The notes beneath the pieces were generated by a model that worked only from the letters and a program-made list of their open reading frames with translations, did no database searches and had not been told where the DNA came from. DNA of 64,000 nt. It comes from DATNPX01 sp036702975 (GTDB taxonomy: Bacteria > Cyanobacteriota > Vampirovibrionia > Obscuribacterales > Obscuribacteraceae). Positions within the stretch are counted from its first letter, which is position 1; the number at the start of each line of letters is the position of its first letter. Shown here one piece after another: positions 1 through 7,941 of this stretch. The stretch is taken from the NCBI GenBank assembly GCA_036702975.1, contig DATNPX010000059.1:1-64000 (forward strand). Direction: 5' to 3'. The position numbers and the translations under genes are program-made.

Positions 1-38
1 GTAGATGTCTGCTCTAAATCTGCCGGAGACACCAACGA
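1..38. repeat. 38-base exact copy of an internal segment of the giant kinase gene
   Basis: Bases 1-38 are identical to bases 12558-12595, which lie inside the multi-sensor kinase gene (linker between the second receiver and the HPt domain). The identity stops abruptly at base 39. It may extend upstream of the window, so it could be the edge of a longer duplication, a paralogous fragment or an assembly join. Seen directly in the sequence; origin unknown. Confidence 0.85.
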
Positions 39-465
39 TGCCGCCGGTTTAAAGAGAGAGAGAGAGAGAATTACAAGAGAGGCAGCGAATTTTAGAAGGT
101 TCAGTTTTTTGGACATCTATAATTCCTCGACAATTCCCGAACGGATCAACGCTTCCACCCCGAAGGATGGAAGCTCAATCGCGAGCGTCCAAGCACATCT
201 TGGGCGTTCGCTGCTTCTATTGAAACATAACTTTGGAAAAACACAAGCGCTAACTCAAGCCAGTAACAAGTTTACCAGTCAGACTAATTTATTCACGACA
301 TGGTGCGGATTTTCGCACAGTTACGCCACTACAAATGGTGCCTTGTGAACTCTTGCTTAACGCTAGGAACCTGAGTTTCACAGTAGGCGTCTCAAAAAAT
401 TGCATGAGCAAATTATGGAATTGAAGTTGCGGATGAGCGGGAGCGACCTCCGCCGGGAGATCACT
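1..465. other. No convincing gene; microsatellite and repeat edge
   Basis: Apart from the 38-base repeat at the left edge, this stretch holds a short AG dinucleotide run (eight units, about 53-68). A weak 79-codon frame at 109-348 has a TTG start, no ribosome binding site and no recognisable family; I do not call it. The promoter of the small exported-protein gene at 466 should lie in the right half, but no convincing -35/-10 pair was found. Confidence 0.5.
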
Positions 466-981
466 ATGAAGTCAATTTTTAATTATCTAACATTGAGCGG
501 CCTCATCAGTTGTGCGGCGATGACGCTCTCACCGGCTTACGCAGACACTTTCACGACAGTAACAACGACGACTGAGGCGCCGGTGAGCTCATACACATAC
601 ACGAGAAGGATAGTGCCAGTAACTGAAAAGAAGGTAACGATTACAAAATCGTCTGTAGTGAAGAGAAACTGTTCAAAGCATCGAACAGCTTGCACACATC
701 ATTACAAGAAGATCTCGTATTCGCGGCCCCGAACAAACTACATCGCTAGCTCAACTACCACAAAGACTATAACTCGTACCATCGAGAAACCGGTAGTCGT
801 AAAAAAGGTAGTGAGCAAGCCAGTATACATCAATCGCTACATAGAGCGTCCTGTTTATACAGAGCGAGTGGTTGAACAACCTGTAGTCGTTGAAAGAACC
901 CTATCTCGTCCTGTCTTGGTCAAAGAGAAAATCTCACATCACAGCGACCATGACACGATCAGCATCAAACGATATTTCTGA
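466..981 (+). CDS. Small exported protein with Val/Pro-rich repeats
   Basis: A 171-residue protein of no recognised family. The frame opens at 400, but the ATG at 466 is preceded by GGGAGA at the right distance and gives a typical signal peptide (MKSIFNYLTLSGLISCAAM..., cleavage near AYA-DT). The mature part is Thr/Val-rich and basic. Its second half repeats short units of the form x-x-x-R/K/Q-P-V-x-x-x-x (for example KPVVVKK, KPVYINR, RPVYTER, QPVVVER, RPVLVKE). It probably lies in the periplasm or at the cell surface. The next gene (1135) encodes a shorter protein with the same ERPVL-type motif, so the two look like a small paralogous pair. No function is inferred. Confidence 0.7.
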   Translation: MKSIFNYLTLSGLISCAAMTLSPAYADTFTTVTTTTEAPVSSYTYTRRIVPVTEKKVTITKSSVVKRNCSKHRTACTHHYKKISYSRPRTNYIASSTTTKTITRTIEKPVVVKKVVSKPVYINRYIERPVYTERVVEQPVVVERTLSRPVLVKEKISHHSDHDTISIKRYF

Positions 982-1134
982 AGATCTCGTCCAATTACTG
1001 AATAGTGTGATATCCGAGAGGAGAGCGCCAAAACTGGCTCGCATAGCCAAACTCAGGATTCAACGAATTCAGCAATTCAACAAAAGTGCGCAAGATCTTT
1101 AGAATGAAAAAAGTTCATCACGAAGGAGGGAGTT

Positions 1135-1410
1135 ATGACTAAGAACATCAAGATAGGAGCACTGGTAGCGGTAATTGCTGCAACAGGCTTCGTCTCGGCA
1201 GCAAAGGCTGACTCGTATATTGAAGAACGTACATTCAGTTCAGAAGCTTTGCCGACCACGACCGTAACCAGAAGCGAAACGATTATGAACCCGGTGGTTG
1301 AAGAGCGGATGATCGAACGTCCAGTATTGATCGATCGGGCACCAATCGTTGAAAAATATCGCGTCAGCGGTCATGGTGAAAAGGTGAAAATAAAAGAGTA
1401 CTACTACTAG
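1135..1410 (+). CDS. Small exported protein, relative of the upstream gene
   Basis: A 91-residue protein with a clear signal peptide (MTKNIKIGALVAVIAATG..., cleavage near AKA-DS) and an excellent ribosome binding site (GGAGGG, 4-5 bases before ATG). The mature chain of about 65 residues carries VVEERMIERPVLIDR, closely matching the RPV repeats of the protein at 466-981, and ends in a run of tyrosines. The 153-base gap to the upstream gene and the strong terminator that follows suggest a short transcript, perhaps shared with 466-981. Family unknown. Confidence 0.75.
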   Translation: MTKNIKIGALVAVIAATGFVSAAKADSYIEERTFSSEALPTTTVTRSETIMNPVVEERMIERPVLIDRAPIVEKYRVSGHGEKVKIKEYYY

Positions 1411-1495
1411 CACTGGCGGCTTACAGTAGTTTGCCGTGAATCAAACTAGAAGCCAATAGCAAGTAGTTCTCGAATGCTGTCGAAGGCGGTATTGA

Positions 1496-1527
1496 GCCAG
1501 TCCTGCAAAAAAGCGGGACTGGCTTTT
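1496..1527 (+). terminator. Rho-independent terminator after the small exported-protein genes
   Basis: An 11-pair stem (1496-1506 with 1513-1523, one G-T wobble) closes an A6 loop and is followed by TTTT. It sits 86 bases after the stop of the 1135 gene and just before the convergent YbaK gene. Confidence 0.85.
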
Positions 1528-1545
1528 ACCATCAGAGAACAAGAT

Positions 1546-2055
1546 TTATGACTTGAGAATTCCGAGACCCTCTATCACTTCAACGCCGGGAAGTTTCAAG
1601 AGTTCGCTCGGTGCCATAAAGACCTTGGTGCTACGGTTGCCACCACCCAATATCACATCTTCTTGTTGCATCACAGCCGCATCAACGTATATCGGTATAG
1701 GAGGCAGGCCAAACGGTGTCACGCCACCAATCTGCATACCGGTAAGCTCCATTGTCTGTTCGGCATTTGCGAACGATACTTTCTTGGTTCCAAGCAACAA
1801 AGAGACCTTCTTGTTCACATCAAGCTTGGTCGTAGCAAGAACGATACAGCAGGCAAATTTCACAGGTTCGTTTTTAGAGGCGACGACAATAGCATTCGCC
1901 GATTGTCCGAGCGAAAATCCGTAATGCTCGCAGAAGGCTGCAGTGTCGGCGAGCGACGGATCGCAGTCAAAAACACGATGAGCCATTTTCAAATCGGACA
2001 ATGCTCGTGCAACTTTCTCGTCTAAATTAATCGACACGCTCTCGGCAAAGGTCAT
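1546..2055 (-). CDS. YbaK/EbsC-family aminoacyl-tRNA editing protein
   Basis: A 169-residue protein of the YbaK/ProX deacylase family, which hydrolyses mischarged tRNA (for example Cys- or Ala-tRNAPro) in the cytoplasm. Seen: the internal segment ANAIVVAS, the basic loop around GTKKVSF, the family signature IGGVTPFGLP (about residues 108-117) and a GGGNRS motif near residue 140 that lines the substrate pocket in known members. Length is normal for a stand-alone editing domain. The frame opens at 2070, but the ATG at 2055 has GGAGG eight bases upstream and is preferred. It stands alone, convergent with the genes to the left and separated from them by a strong terminator. Exact tRNA specificity cannot be told from sequence. 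Confidence 0.85.
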   Translation of the reverse strand: MTFAESVSINLDEKVARALSDLKMAHRVFDCDPSLADTAAFCEHYGFSLGQSANAIVVASKNEPVKFACCIVLATTKLDVNKKVSLLLGTKKVSFANAEQTMELTGMQIGGVTPFGLPPIPIYVDAAVMQQEDVILGGGNRSTKVFMAPSELLKLPGVEVIEGLGILKS

Positions 2056-2194
2056 CCGGTTAGCCTCCAACTCGGTGTAACTTGAAGCCTGAATCTAAAT
2101 AATCGACTCCTGCAGCCAAACGAGTTTACAACGAGAGGGCGATAAAGCTGCCACTAATGGCAGTTTTCGTTACCTGCTGAAATTTCATCCATCG

Positions 2195-3481
2195 TCAATG
2201 CTTTGTAGATGCGACACTGTAACCATTTGGTCCATCGACACTTCTGCGCATAACGACATCAAGAGAGACAATATCTTCTTTAGCAAGTTCCGGAAATTCC
2301 GGAATTTCAAAAATGCTGACACCATTTGCTGCAGCTAGCGCCGATTCGCGAAAGTCTGTTTCAGCCGCAGTATTACGCTCTCCTGCCGCAATAGGGGTGA
2401 AATCAATCACACGGCAAGTCATAACTCGATTCCTCGATATTGTTGCCCGCACTGTTGCTTGACCCGGACAGACGGCGTAATACTGCCAACGGCTATATAT
2501 CGCTTTGGCAACTCGGTTGTACCATTGCGGCCAGGTGATATCGGAAGGAAATAGCTCCGGTTTTATTCCCGGTAGAAGCTTGGGTGTTGCCGTTAGAGCT
2601 TCAGGCTTCACGGCTTCAACCGAGCTTCTCAAATTTGGAAGCGCCAAGGGTGTAGTTGATAGCTGGGGCATTCCTGGCACTTGAGCAGTCCAAGCGCCAC
2701 CCAATTTTTCCTGCGAAACTTGAGCACTTTGCACCGAAACTTCATACCCTGGCACCCAACAAACAATGCCTGAACCACAAGAGACAGCTGTCGGAGCCGA
2801 AGAAGACAAAGACCCGCCAGTGAATCTGGTGGTAGTATCTGCCTGCTGGCTATTTGTCACTGCACTAATTTTTTCAATCACGTAATCTGGCTGAAAAACC
2901 GCCACGCCCGTTCCTATAGTGCGAGGAGGCAAGGTAACCTTCTGCGTTAAAACCTCGAATCCTGATACGTACGTCGTAACACCTTTGACGGTGACAGCAC
3001 GAGGTTCAGAATAGATTGAAGAATACTGACTGACACCACTGCCATCAGAACTCTTCCTGACCTCGTAACCTGGTGCGACGAGCACTCCACTGACCGGCTG
3101 GAGTGTGTAGCTGGAAATCGGATTGGTATGGCCACTACGTGACTCCACAGACGGTACCAACTGCGGAATCGGAATTCCGGGTGCGTACATGACGCCGCCC
3201 AGTCCTTGCTGCATTTGAGCACCAAGCGGGGCTACATAACTGCTGGCGCCACCAAAAAGTTGAGTGCTAGTGTCGGAGGAGCCTTGTCCTGGCACGAGCT
3301 TGAGGGATGGATGAAGAGGAGCATTGTCCTTAATGCCCCCTTGCAAAAGCCGGCGGGCAGAGCCAGCCGAGTCAGCTAAAGCGGGACTCGGAGAAAAAGC
3401 CAAAAAAATGAGCATACCAATCAGAAACGGTTGAGCGCCATGGCAGTAAGTTCCATTCAGACTCTTTGCTTGCTCGTTCAT
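2195..3481 (-). CDS. Exported repeat protein with TonB-like C-terminal domain
   Basis: About 428 residues from the ATG at 3481; the frame also opens at a TTG at 3547. A hydrophobic signal segment (FLIGMLIFLAFSPSPALA) is followed by a long central part with several loosely repeated units ending in P-G/D-Y-E/V-x-V (APGYEVRKS, VSGFEVLTQ, QPDYVIEK, VPGYEVSVQ), spaced 30-60 residues apart. The last ~110 residues begin WPQWYNRVAKAIYSRW and look like the TonB C-terminal domain, with two cysteines in the region (CPGQ, TCRV). A similar C-terminal module is found in 5124-5819. TonB-C-like domains bind envelope partners; no TonB-type N-terminal transmembrane/ExbB-contact region or ExbB/D neighbours are seen, so classical energy transduction is not claimed. 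Confidence 0.65.
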   Translation of the reverse strand: MNEQAKSLNGTYCHGAQPFLIGMLIFLAFSPSPALADSAGSARRLLQGGIKDNAPLHPSLKLVPGQGSSDTSTQLFGGASSYVAPLGAQMQQGLGGVMYAPGIPIPQLVPSVESRSGHTNPISSYTLQPVSGVLVAPGYEVRKSSDGSGVSQYSSIYSEPRAVTVKGVTTYVSGFEVLTQKVTLPPRTIGTGVAVFQPDYVIEKISAVTNSQQADTTTRFTGGSLSSSAPTAVSCGSGIVCWVPGYEVSVQSAQVSQEKLGGAWTAQVPGMPQLSTTPLALPNLRSSVEAVKPEALTATPKLLPGIKPELFPSDITWPQWYNRVAKAIYSRWQYYAVCPGQATVRATISRNRVMTCRVIDFTPIAAGERNTAAETDFRESALAAANGVSIFEIPEFPELAKEDIVSLDVVMRRSVDGPNGYSVASTKH

Positions 3482-3807
3482 CGGAAGAAAATGTTCTACC
3501 AGTGCATCTGAGACGCGGCTTAGGGCTACGAACCAATCTAGCACCAAAAAAACAGGGTTACCAAGAGCCGCGGAGTGATAGATTTCGCTCCTCGGTCATT
3601 CCCGAGACTTTTAACCTCGCAGACGGCTGTAATAATTACTTTGTCTTTTGCTCCTAATTTTTGGCACGGCGAGGTTAGCTTCTTGAAGGCACGAATAACC
3701 CGGAAGAGCTGCCGGGTTTAGGTTGAAATGAGGCGAGGGTTCCGAATGTTACTTCGGAACCCCGCTTAACTATCTAGTGATTTGTGATTACTGCGTGCCG
3801 TTCAAGC
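3482..3807. other. Intergenic region with two hairpins, no gene
   Basis: Between two minus-strand genes. It holds two stem-loops: 3697-3718 (7 pairs, AACCCGG/CCGGGTT) and 3733-3765 (13 pairs with one bulge). A plus-strand frame at 3466-3657 overlaps the upstream gene start and has no ribosome binding site; rejected. The promoter of the gene ending at 2195 should lie here but was not identified. Confidence 0.5.
3733..3765 (-). terminator. Terminator-like hairpin after the 3808-4137 gene
   Basis: Stem GCG-GGGTTCCGAA / TTCGGAACCC-CGC with one bulged A and a 6-base loop, about 43 bases after the stop of the minus-strand gene at 3808. The following minus-strand bases (TCATTTC) are only moderately T-rich, so termination efficiency is uncertain. 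Confidence 0.45.
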
Positions 3808-4137
3808 TTACTTTTTGTCGGTAGCTCCTGACTTAAGCTTCTCTTCGTAGTGCTGATTGATGTCACTCAACAGCCGATTGAGCTCCTTGTCATCTGCGAG
3901 TTGCAGAACATCTCCATGTGCAGCGCGGATAGAGCGCTTCTTTTCTTTAAAATCAGACAGCTCATGGCGCAATTCCGAAGCATCTTTCGAAGAAAGTTGT
4001 TTGTTCGACGCAGCTTCGTTAATCTTGCTCTGTAGTAAAGCTTGCTTCTCGTCAATGTCATCTGCTTTGGCTGGCAGACTGGTTTGCAAAAGCGCTCCCA
4101 GACTGAGTACCGCCAAGAAAACACGTTTCGCTTTCAT
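3808..4137 (-). CDS. Small exported helical protein
   Basis: A 109-residue protein with an excellent ribosome binding site (AAGGAG) and a signal peptide (MKAKRVFLAVLSLGALLQTS..., cleavage near AKA-DD). The mature ~85 residues are charged, rich in Lys, Glu, Leu and Ser, and probably form two or three long helices (segments EKQALLQSKINEAASNKQLS and KELNRLLSDINQHYEEKL). No enzyme motif. Likely periplasmic. It lies 52 bases downstream of the minus-strand membrane protein 4190-4894 and could be cotranscribed with it. Family not recognised. Confidence 0.7.
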   Translation of the reverse strand: MKAKRVFLAVLSLGALLQTSLPAKADDIDEKQALLQSKINEAASNKQLSSKDASELRHELSDFKEKKRSIRAAHGDVLQLADDKELNRLLSDINQHYEEKLKSGATDKK

Positions 4138-4189
4138 ATCCCGACTTCTCCTTCACGCGAATCCATTCCTAATCGTACTCCATACTTCT

Positions 4190-4894
4190 TCATTTTGAAG
4201 CGGCAGCCCCTTTACTCTTTCCGCTTTCCAACAAGGTCTGAACCTCTTTGTCTAATTCATCAGCGGCACCATATCTCTTTTCCACGTTCAGAACGTCCTC
4301 TAGCTTTGAGAGGGAAAGATACAACTCCCTCTTGCTGCCTCCTTTGCGAGCCAGTGCCAGAGCCTTACGCAGCGGTTGTTCAGCCGATGCGTAATCGACA
4401 TCATCTGCAATCAATTGCGTCGCTTTCTCATAAAGCGCTGCCCAATTCGAATTCTCTTTACCGGACAACTTTTCGCTTATGTCAAAGTCAGGATTCGGCG
4501 CCTTTCTCGATGGTGGGTGAACTTTTTCATATTTAAATCTGAGAAAAGCTTGCATATCTTCAGGTTTGACCTTACTGACATCAATGCCCTCAGGAACCGA
4601 GGCTGTCTGTCGAGAGCCAAACTTATAGCTTTCGTTCGTCGATCGGAAGTAAACAGACATGCCAACCAGACCCACTACAACTGCAACGAGAGGCGGCGCA
4701 AACAGCAAGAGTTTCGCAGTTAAAGATTTCTGTTTTTTCTTCTTCTTTTTTTTCTTCTTAGGAGGAGTGCTCACAGCTTCCGATGGCTTGGTAGCGGAAG
4801 AGTCTGTACTCGCCGCGGCACTCGACTCCGGACTCATGGCAGTATTGCCAACAAGTTCATCATTATCAGCAGCTTTATCGACGTTATCGCCCAA
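4190..4894 (-). CDS. Single-pass membrane protein with polylysine tract and TPR-like C-terminus
   Basis: Up to 234 residues. An acidic, Ser/Ala-rich cytoplasmic N-terminus (about 45 residues) ends in PP followed by nine consecutive lysines. One transmembrane helix follows (LLLFAPPLVAVVVGLVGMSVYF, about residues 62-83), placing the C-terminal ~150 residues outside the membrane under the positive-inside rule. The C-terminus contains helical TPR-like pairs (YASAEQPLRKALALARKG, ELYLSLSKLEDVLNVEKRYG). The start is doubtful: the longest frame begins with TTG at 4894 and an ATG at 4837 lacks a ribosome binding site. The lysine codons create a long purine run that could favour slippage. Function unknown. 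Confidence 0.65.
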   Translation of the reverse strand: MGDNVDKAADNDELVGNTAMSPESSAAASTDSSATKPSEAVSTPPKKKKKKKKKQKSLTAKLLLFAPPLVAVVVGLVGMSVYFRSTNESYKFGSRQTASVPEGIDVSKVKPEDMQAFLRFKYEKVHPPSRKAPNPDFDISEKLSGKENSNWAALYEKATQLIADDVDYASAEQPLRKALALARKGGSKRELYLSLSKLEDVLNVEKRYGAADELDKEVQTLLESGKSKGAAASK

Positions 4895-5046
4895 TCTGTG
4901 CGCCCTGAAGACCTTTTCTCTACTGGATTTTACCCGGTGGCAAATTCTGTAAGCACTGTAAGTGCCGACGCTTAACAGCTCCCGGACGAACCATGCCAGT
5001 GGGGCTCTTAGTCCAGAAATATCGAGCCGGGGGTCGTTTCACGAAA

Positions 5047-5065
5047 TGTCATATACTGCATGACA
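5047..5065. promoter_or_regulatory. Inverted repeat upstream of the TonB-C-like gene
   Basis: TGTCAT-N7-ATGACA, perfect 6-base half-sites, 58 bases before the ATG at 5124. The spacer and left arm contain TATACT, a good -10 match, but I find no -35 at the usual distance. Possibly an operator for a dimeric regulator; could also be chance. Confidence 0.3.
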
Positions 5066-5123
5066 TGCCCTGTTACGCCTGCCTGTCCGAGATTCTTGTA
5101 GAGTCCTTCAGTGGTACTGCGAA

Positions 5124-5819
5124 ATGAACAATACGCTACAGCCAATGGCTCGAGGTGCAAAAAGTGCTGGAATCCCCGCACTTTTACACCACACGCTGCT
5201 GTCATTTGTTCTCTCGCTTGGGCAGTTTTGTGCGATTTCTCACCCGGTTTGTGCGTCTGACCGTGAACAAAACAGTCAACAACCGGGAACGGAGGGAAGT
5301 CAGGCCGACGCTGCCGATAATCATTCGACTGCAACCACCTTAGAAAGAAGTCCTGCAAGCCAACGACCACTGCTCAAGGTCGGAGCGGACCAAAGTTCGT
5401 TTAATTTAGGTGTGACAGAGTCGACAATCGCCTGGGAGCGGTGGCATCGAAAGGTTGGCAAAGCTTTGCATAAAAGCGTGGAAAAAGTCACCAAAGCATC
5501 GCTCGGCGAAGTCATGATGATGATTACTGTGAACAAAGACTGCAATCTCACAGCTCAAGTACTCAGCGCCACCAGTCAAAAGATGGGTGATGCTTGCGCG
5601 GCGGCAGCGACAAAATTGAGCGGTGATACCATTTTGATTTTCCCGCAAGAGAGCAAGCGAAACTTTGTCAAATTCAAATTCGAATACAAGCGAGGACTCT
5701 TTCTCTGGCCGCACAACCGCTATATAACGGACGATTTCGAGAAATTGGATGATCCTCCTGGTTCGCCTATACCTATACAAGAATCACCCGGCAGTACAAA
5801 CTCCACGGCTCCGAATTAG
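5124..5819 (+). CDS. Exported protein with TonB-like C-terminal domain
   Basis: A 231-residue protein with a long N-terminal region ending in a signal-like hydrophobic stretch (LLSFVLSLGQFCAISHPVCAS, about residues 24-44), a low-complexity Ser/Gln/Asp-rich linker, then a domain from about residue 103 starting WERWHRKVGKALHKSVEK. The W-x-x-W-x-x-x-V-x-x-x-I/L pattern and the following beta-strand sequence (EVMMMITVNKDCNLTAQVLS) resemble the TonB C-terminal fold and match the C-terminus of 2195-3481 in layout. The tail is Pro/Ser-rich. Probably periplasmic. No ExbB/ExbD genes are nearby, so the partner is unknown. Confidence 0.65.
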   Translation: MNNTLQPMARGAKSAGIPALLHHTLLSFVLSLGQFCAISHPVCASDREQNSQQPGTEGSQADAADNHSTATTLERSPASQRPLLKVGADQSSFNLGVTESTIAWERWHRKVGKALHKSVEKVTKASLGEVMMMITVNKDCNLTAQVLSATSQKMGDACAAAATKLSGDTILIFPQESKRNFVKFKFEYKRGLFLWPHNRYITDDFEKLDDPPGSPIPIQESPGSTNSTAPN

Positions 5820-6043
5820 CCCCAAAGGCACCACTAACGGTGCCCATGCGGGAGCGGCTACCACATCAGCCGACACCGCAATTGAGTTTGCCACCTATGA
5901 CGAGCACGCACACAAATCGGTCTCACTACCAGGTCAGTATGAGATGGCCGTGGTGCCTCGAGTCGCGACATTAAAAGCAACCAAATCAACAACCTACTAA
6001 AAGATCGATTTCTAGCGCTGGCTCTAATAATGGCGGCAATCGC

Positions 6044-6397
6044 TTAAAGCAGCTCTTCGACGTTCTCAACGGGGCGACCAAGCACAGCTTTAGAGCCCTT
6101 CTCGATAATGGGGCGTTGCATGAGATCGGGATACTTTGCCATCAGCTTAATCAGATCATCATCCGTGGGAGAGCCTTTCGACAGTTGCAGCTTTTTGTAG
6201 ATAGATTCAGTTTTACGAATCATATCTTTCGGATTGATTTTCATCTTCACCACGAGCTCACGCAACTTCTTTTCGCTGATCGGATGATCGTAGTAATTGA
6301 TCTTTTCAAAATCGACGCCTTTTTCTTTCAAGAGCTTATTTACTTCACGACACTTCGTGCAAGTCGGCTTTTCATAAACTATGATTTTTTCGCTCAT
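6044..6397 (-). CDS. ArsC/Spx-family thioredoxin-fold reductase
   Basis: A 117-residue cytoplasmic protein of the ArsC/Spx/YffB family. Seen: beta-alpha start IIVYEKPTCTKCREVNKLLK with a CxxC (residues 13-16), the SxxKLxELV helix, and the C-terminal RPIIEKGSKAVLGRP segment typical of this family. The second cysteine of the CxxC is more common in Spx/MgsR-like and some arsenate-reductase-like members. No ars operon gene is adjacent, so a general redox or regulatory role is as likely as arsenate reduction. Length is typical. Confidence 0.85.
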   Translation of the reverse strand: MSEKIIVYEKPTCTKCREVNKLLKEKGVDFEKINYYDHPISEKKLRELVVKMKINPKDMIRKTESIYKKLQLSKGSPTDDDLIKLMAKYPDLMQRPIIEKGSKAVLGRPVENVEELL

Positions 6398-6418
6398 CCG
6401 TTTTCCCCTATCTTCAAA

Positions 6419-6562
6419 CTATAACATTTCAAGGTCTGAAACGCCGGTTTGAGTTCCACCGTAAACGGCCTTCAAGGATTTCACCACCTTCACAAATCGC
6501 TCGGCAGTATGCAAAGTCTGATGAGCTCGATTATGATATTTGAATGCTGTTAACCATATCGA
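6419..6562 (-). pseudogene. Possible remnant of an HD-domain phosphohydrolase gene
   Basis: On the minus strand, just upstream of and slightly overlapping the Hen1 start, the frame reads LTAFKYHNRAHQTLHTAERF, followed by a short tail and a stop at 6419. The YHNxxH...H pattern is like the start of an HD/PDEase metal-dependent phosphohydrolase, with His at the expected spacing. There is no room for the rest of such a domain before the ArsC-like gene, and the upstream half lies antisense to Hen1. It is therefore either a degraded fragment or a chance match. Confidence 0.25.
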
Positions 6563-7941
6563 CCACACACCGTCCGGCCACGGATCTGGGATATCTTTTG
6601 CACAAGAATCCCGCCAATTTGCAAACGATCGAGACGTCGTTCGGGTTAGCGCACGTGTTTTATCCTGAGGCGACTGAGGAGCGGTGCACGGCGGCACTGT
6701 TACTCGATGTCGATCCCATATCGCTAGTGCGGGGACGCGAAAACAGTCGCAGCGAAGGCACTCTCGATCAATACGTAAACGATCGTTGCTACGTCGCATC
6801 CTCATTTCTCAGCGTCGCCATGACCAAACTTTTCGGAACTGCACTTGCGGGAAAAAGCAAAGAGCGCCCCACCCTAGCACTGAGTCCAATACCTGTGGAA
6901 GCAACCATAGCAGCAATCGAAACTCGTGGCGGCGAGTCGCTCTTACGCCGCTTGTTCGAACCGCTCGGATACACCGTCGAAACGACACGCCATCCCCTCG
7001 ACGAAAAGTTTCCGGAATGGGGTGACAGCAATTACTTCACGTTAACGCTCAAGGGAACGACGACTGTGCACGACCTTCTCTCGCACATTTATGTTCTGGT
7101 TCCTGTTCTAGATAACGAAAAGCATTATTATGTCGGCGATGAAGAAGTGGCAAAGCTATTGCGCCATGGCGAAGGTTGGTTAGCCCAACACCCGGAACGC
7201 TCATTCATCACCAACCGCTACTTGCAAAATAAGAAGCGGTTGACCAGGTTGGCACTGGAGCAGTTGACCGATCCTGACGAACTCGACCCAGACAAAACCG
7301 ACGAGGAACACGCTAGAGAAGAAGAGGCTGTCGAAAAACCGATGAGCCTGAATGAACGAAGACTAAACACGGTACTAGCGGTACTAAAGGAGAATGGTGC
7401 GCACCGAGTAGTTGATTTGGGCTGTGGTGAAGGACGCTTGATTGGAAGATTGTTTCAGGAAAAGCAGTTCGTGGAAGTCACCGGCATGGATGTTTCGTAT
7501 CGAGTACTAGAAAAGGCGAGGGAGCGCTTGCGAATTGAAAAGCTTTCTGACAGAGAACGCTCTCGCTTGAACCTTCTGCAAGGTTCACTCGTATATCGCG
7601 ACAAACGAATGTCTGGCTACGATGCGGCCACTTGCATTGAAGTAATCGAGCATCTAGACCCGCCCAGATTGTCCGCTCTTGAGCGTGTTCTTTTCGAGTT
7701 TGCAAAACCGCCTCTGGTGATTCTCACAACACCAAATTCAGAGTACAACGTTAAATTCGAGTCGCTGCCGGCCGGGCAATTCCGCCATCGCGATCACCGT
7801 TTTGAATGGACCCGGTCTGAGTTCCGCTCGTGGTGCCAACGCGTGTGCGAGCGCCACGGATATTCGGTGCGTTATTTACCGATTGGAGACGAAGATCCTG
7901 AGTTTGGCGCCCCAACACAAATGGGGGTCTTCACCCAGTGA
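6544..7941 (+). CDS. hen1: Hen1, 3'-terminal RNA ribose 2'-O-methyltransferase
   Basis: A 465-residue protein matching bacterial Hen1, the methyltransferase that marks the 2'-OH at the broken RNA end before Pnkp ligates it. The N-terminus MLLTISTTHRPATDLGYLLH is the typical Hen1 start and fixes the start codon although no ribosome binding site is visible. The N-terminal ~245 residues form the Pnkp-activating domain. The C-terminal part is the methyltransferase: SAM motif VVDLGCGEGRL near residue 289, the metal ligands EVIEH (Glu366, Glu369, His370) and a further His at residue 418 in RHRDHRFEW. As I recall, these numbers coincide with the Clostridium thermocellum enzyme. All catalytic ligands are present. 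It overlaps pnkp by four bases (GTGA), implying translational coupling. Confidence 0.95.
   Translation: MLLTISTTHRPATDLGYLLHKNPANLQTIETSFGLAHVFYPEATEERCTAALLLDVDPISLVRGRENSRSEGTLDQYVNDRCYVASSFLSVAMTKLFGTALAGKSKERPTLALSPIPVEATIAAIETRGGESLLRRLFEPLGYTVETTRHPLDEKFPEWGDSNYFTLTLKGTTTVHDLLSHIYVLVPVLDNEKHYYVGDEEVAKLLRHGEGWLAQHPERSFITNRYLQNKKRLTRLALEQLTDPDELDPDKTDEEHAREEEAVEKPMSLNERRLNTVLAVLKENGAHRVVDLGCGEGRLIGRLFQEKQFVEVTGMDVSYRVLEKARERLRIEKLSDRERSRLNLLQGSLVYRDKRMSGYDAATCIEVIEHLDPPRLSALERVLFEFAKPPLVILTTPNSEYNVKFESLPAGQFRHRDHRFEWTRSEFRSWCQRVCERHGYSVRYLPIGDEDPEFGAPTQMGVFTQ

Noticed and set aside
109..348. 79-codon plus frame
   Set aside because: TTG start, no ribosome site, no domain, in an otherwise empty region.
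950..1102. 50-codon basic frame overlapping the end of the 466-981 gene
   Set aside because: Starts inside that gene without a ribosome site; the following gene has its own strong site.
5749..6000. 83-codon plus frame after the TonB-C-like gene
   Set aside because: Begins inside the previous gene in another frame, no ribosome site; a small GGCACC/GGTGCC hairpin there has no T-run.
6560..6805. Minus frame antisense to hen1 (upper part of the 6419-6805 frame)
   Set aside because: Antisense shadow of a well-supported gene; only the lower end has HD-like residues.
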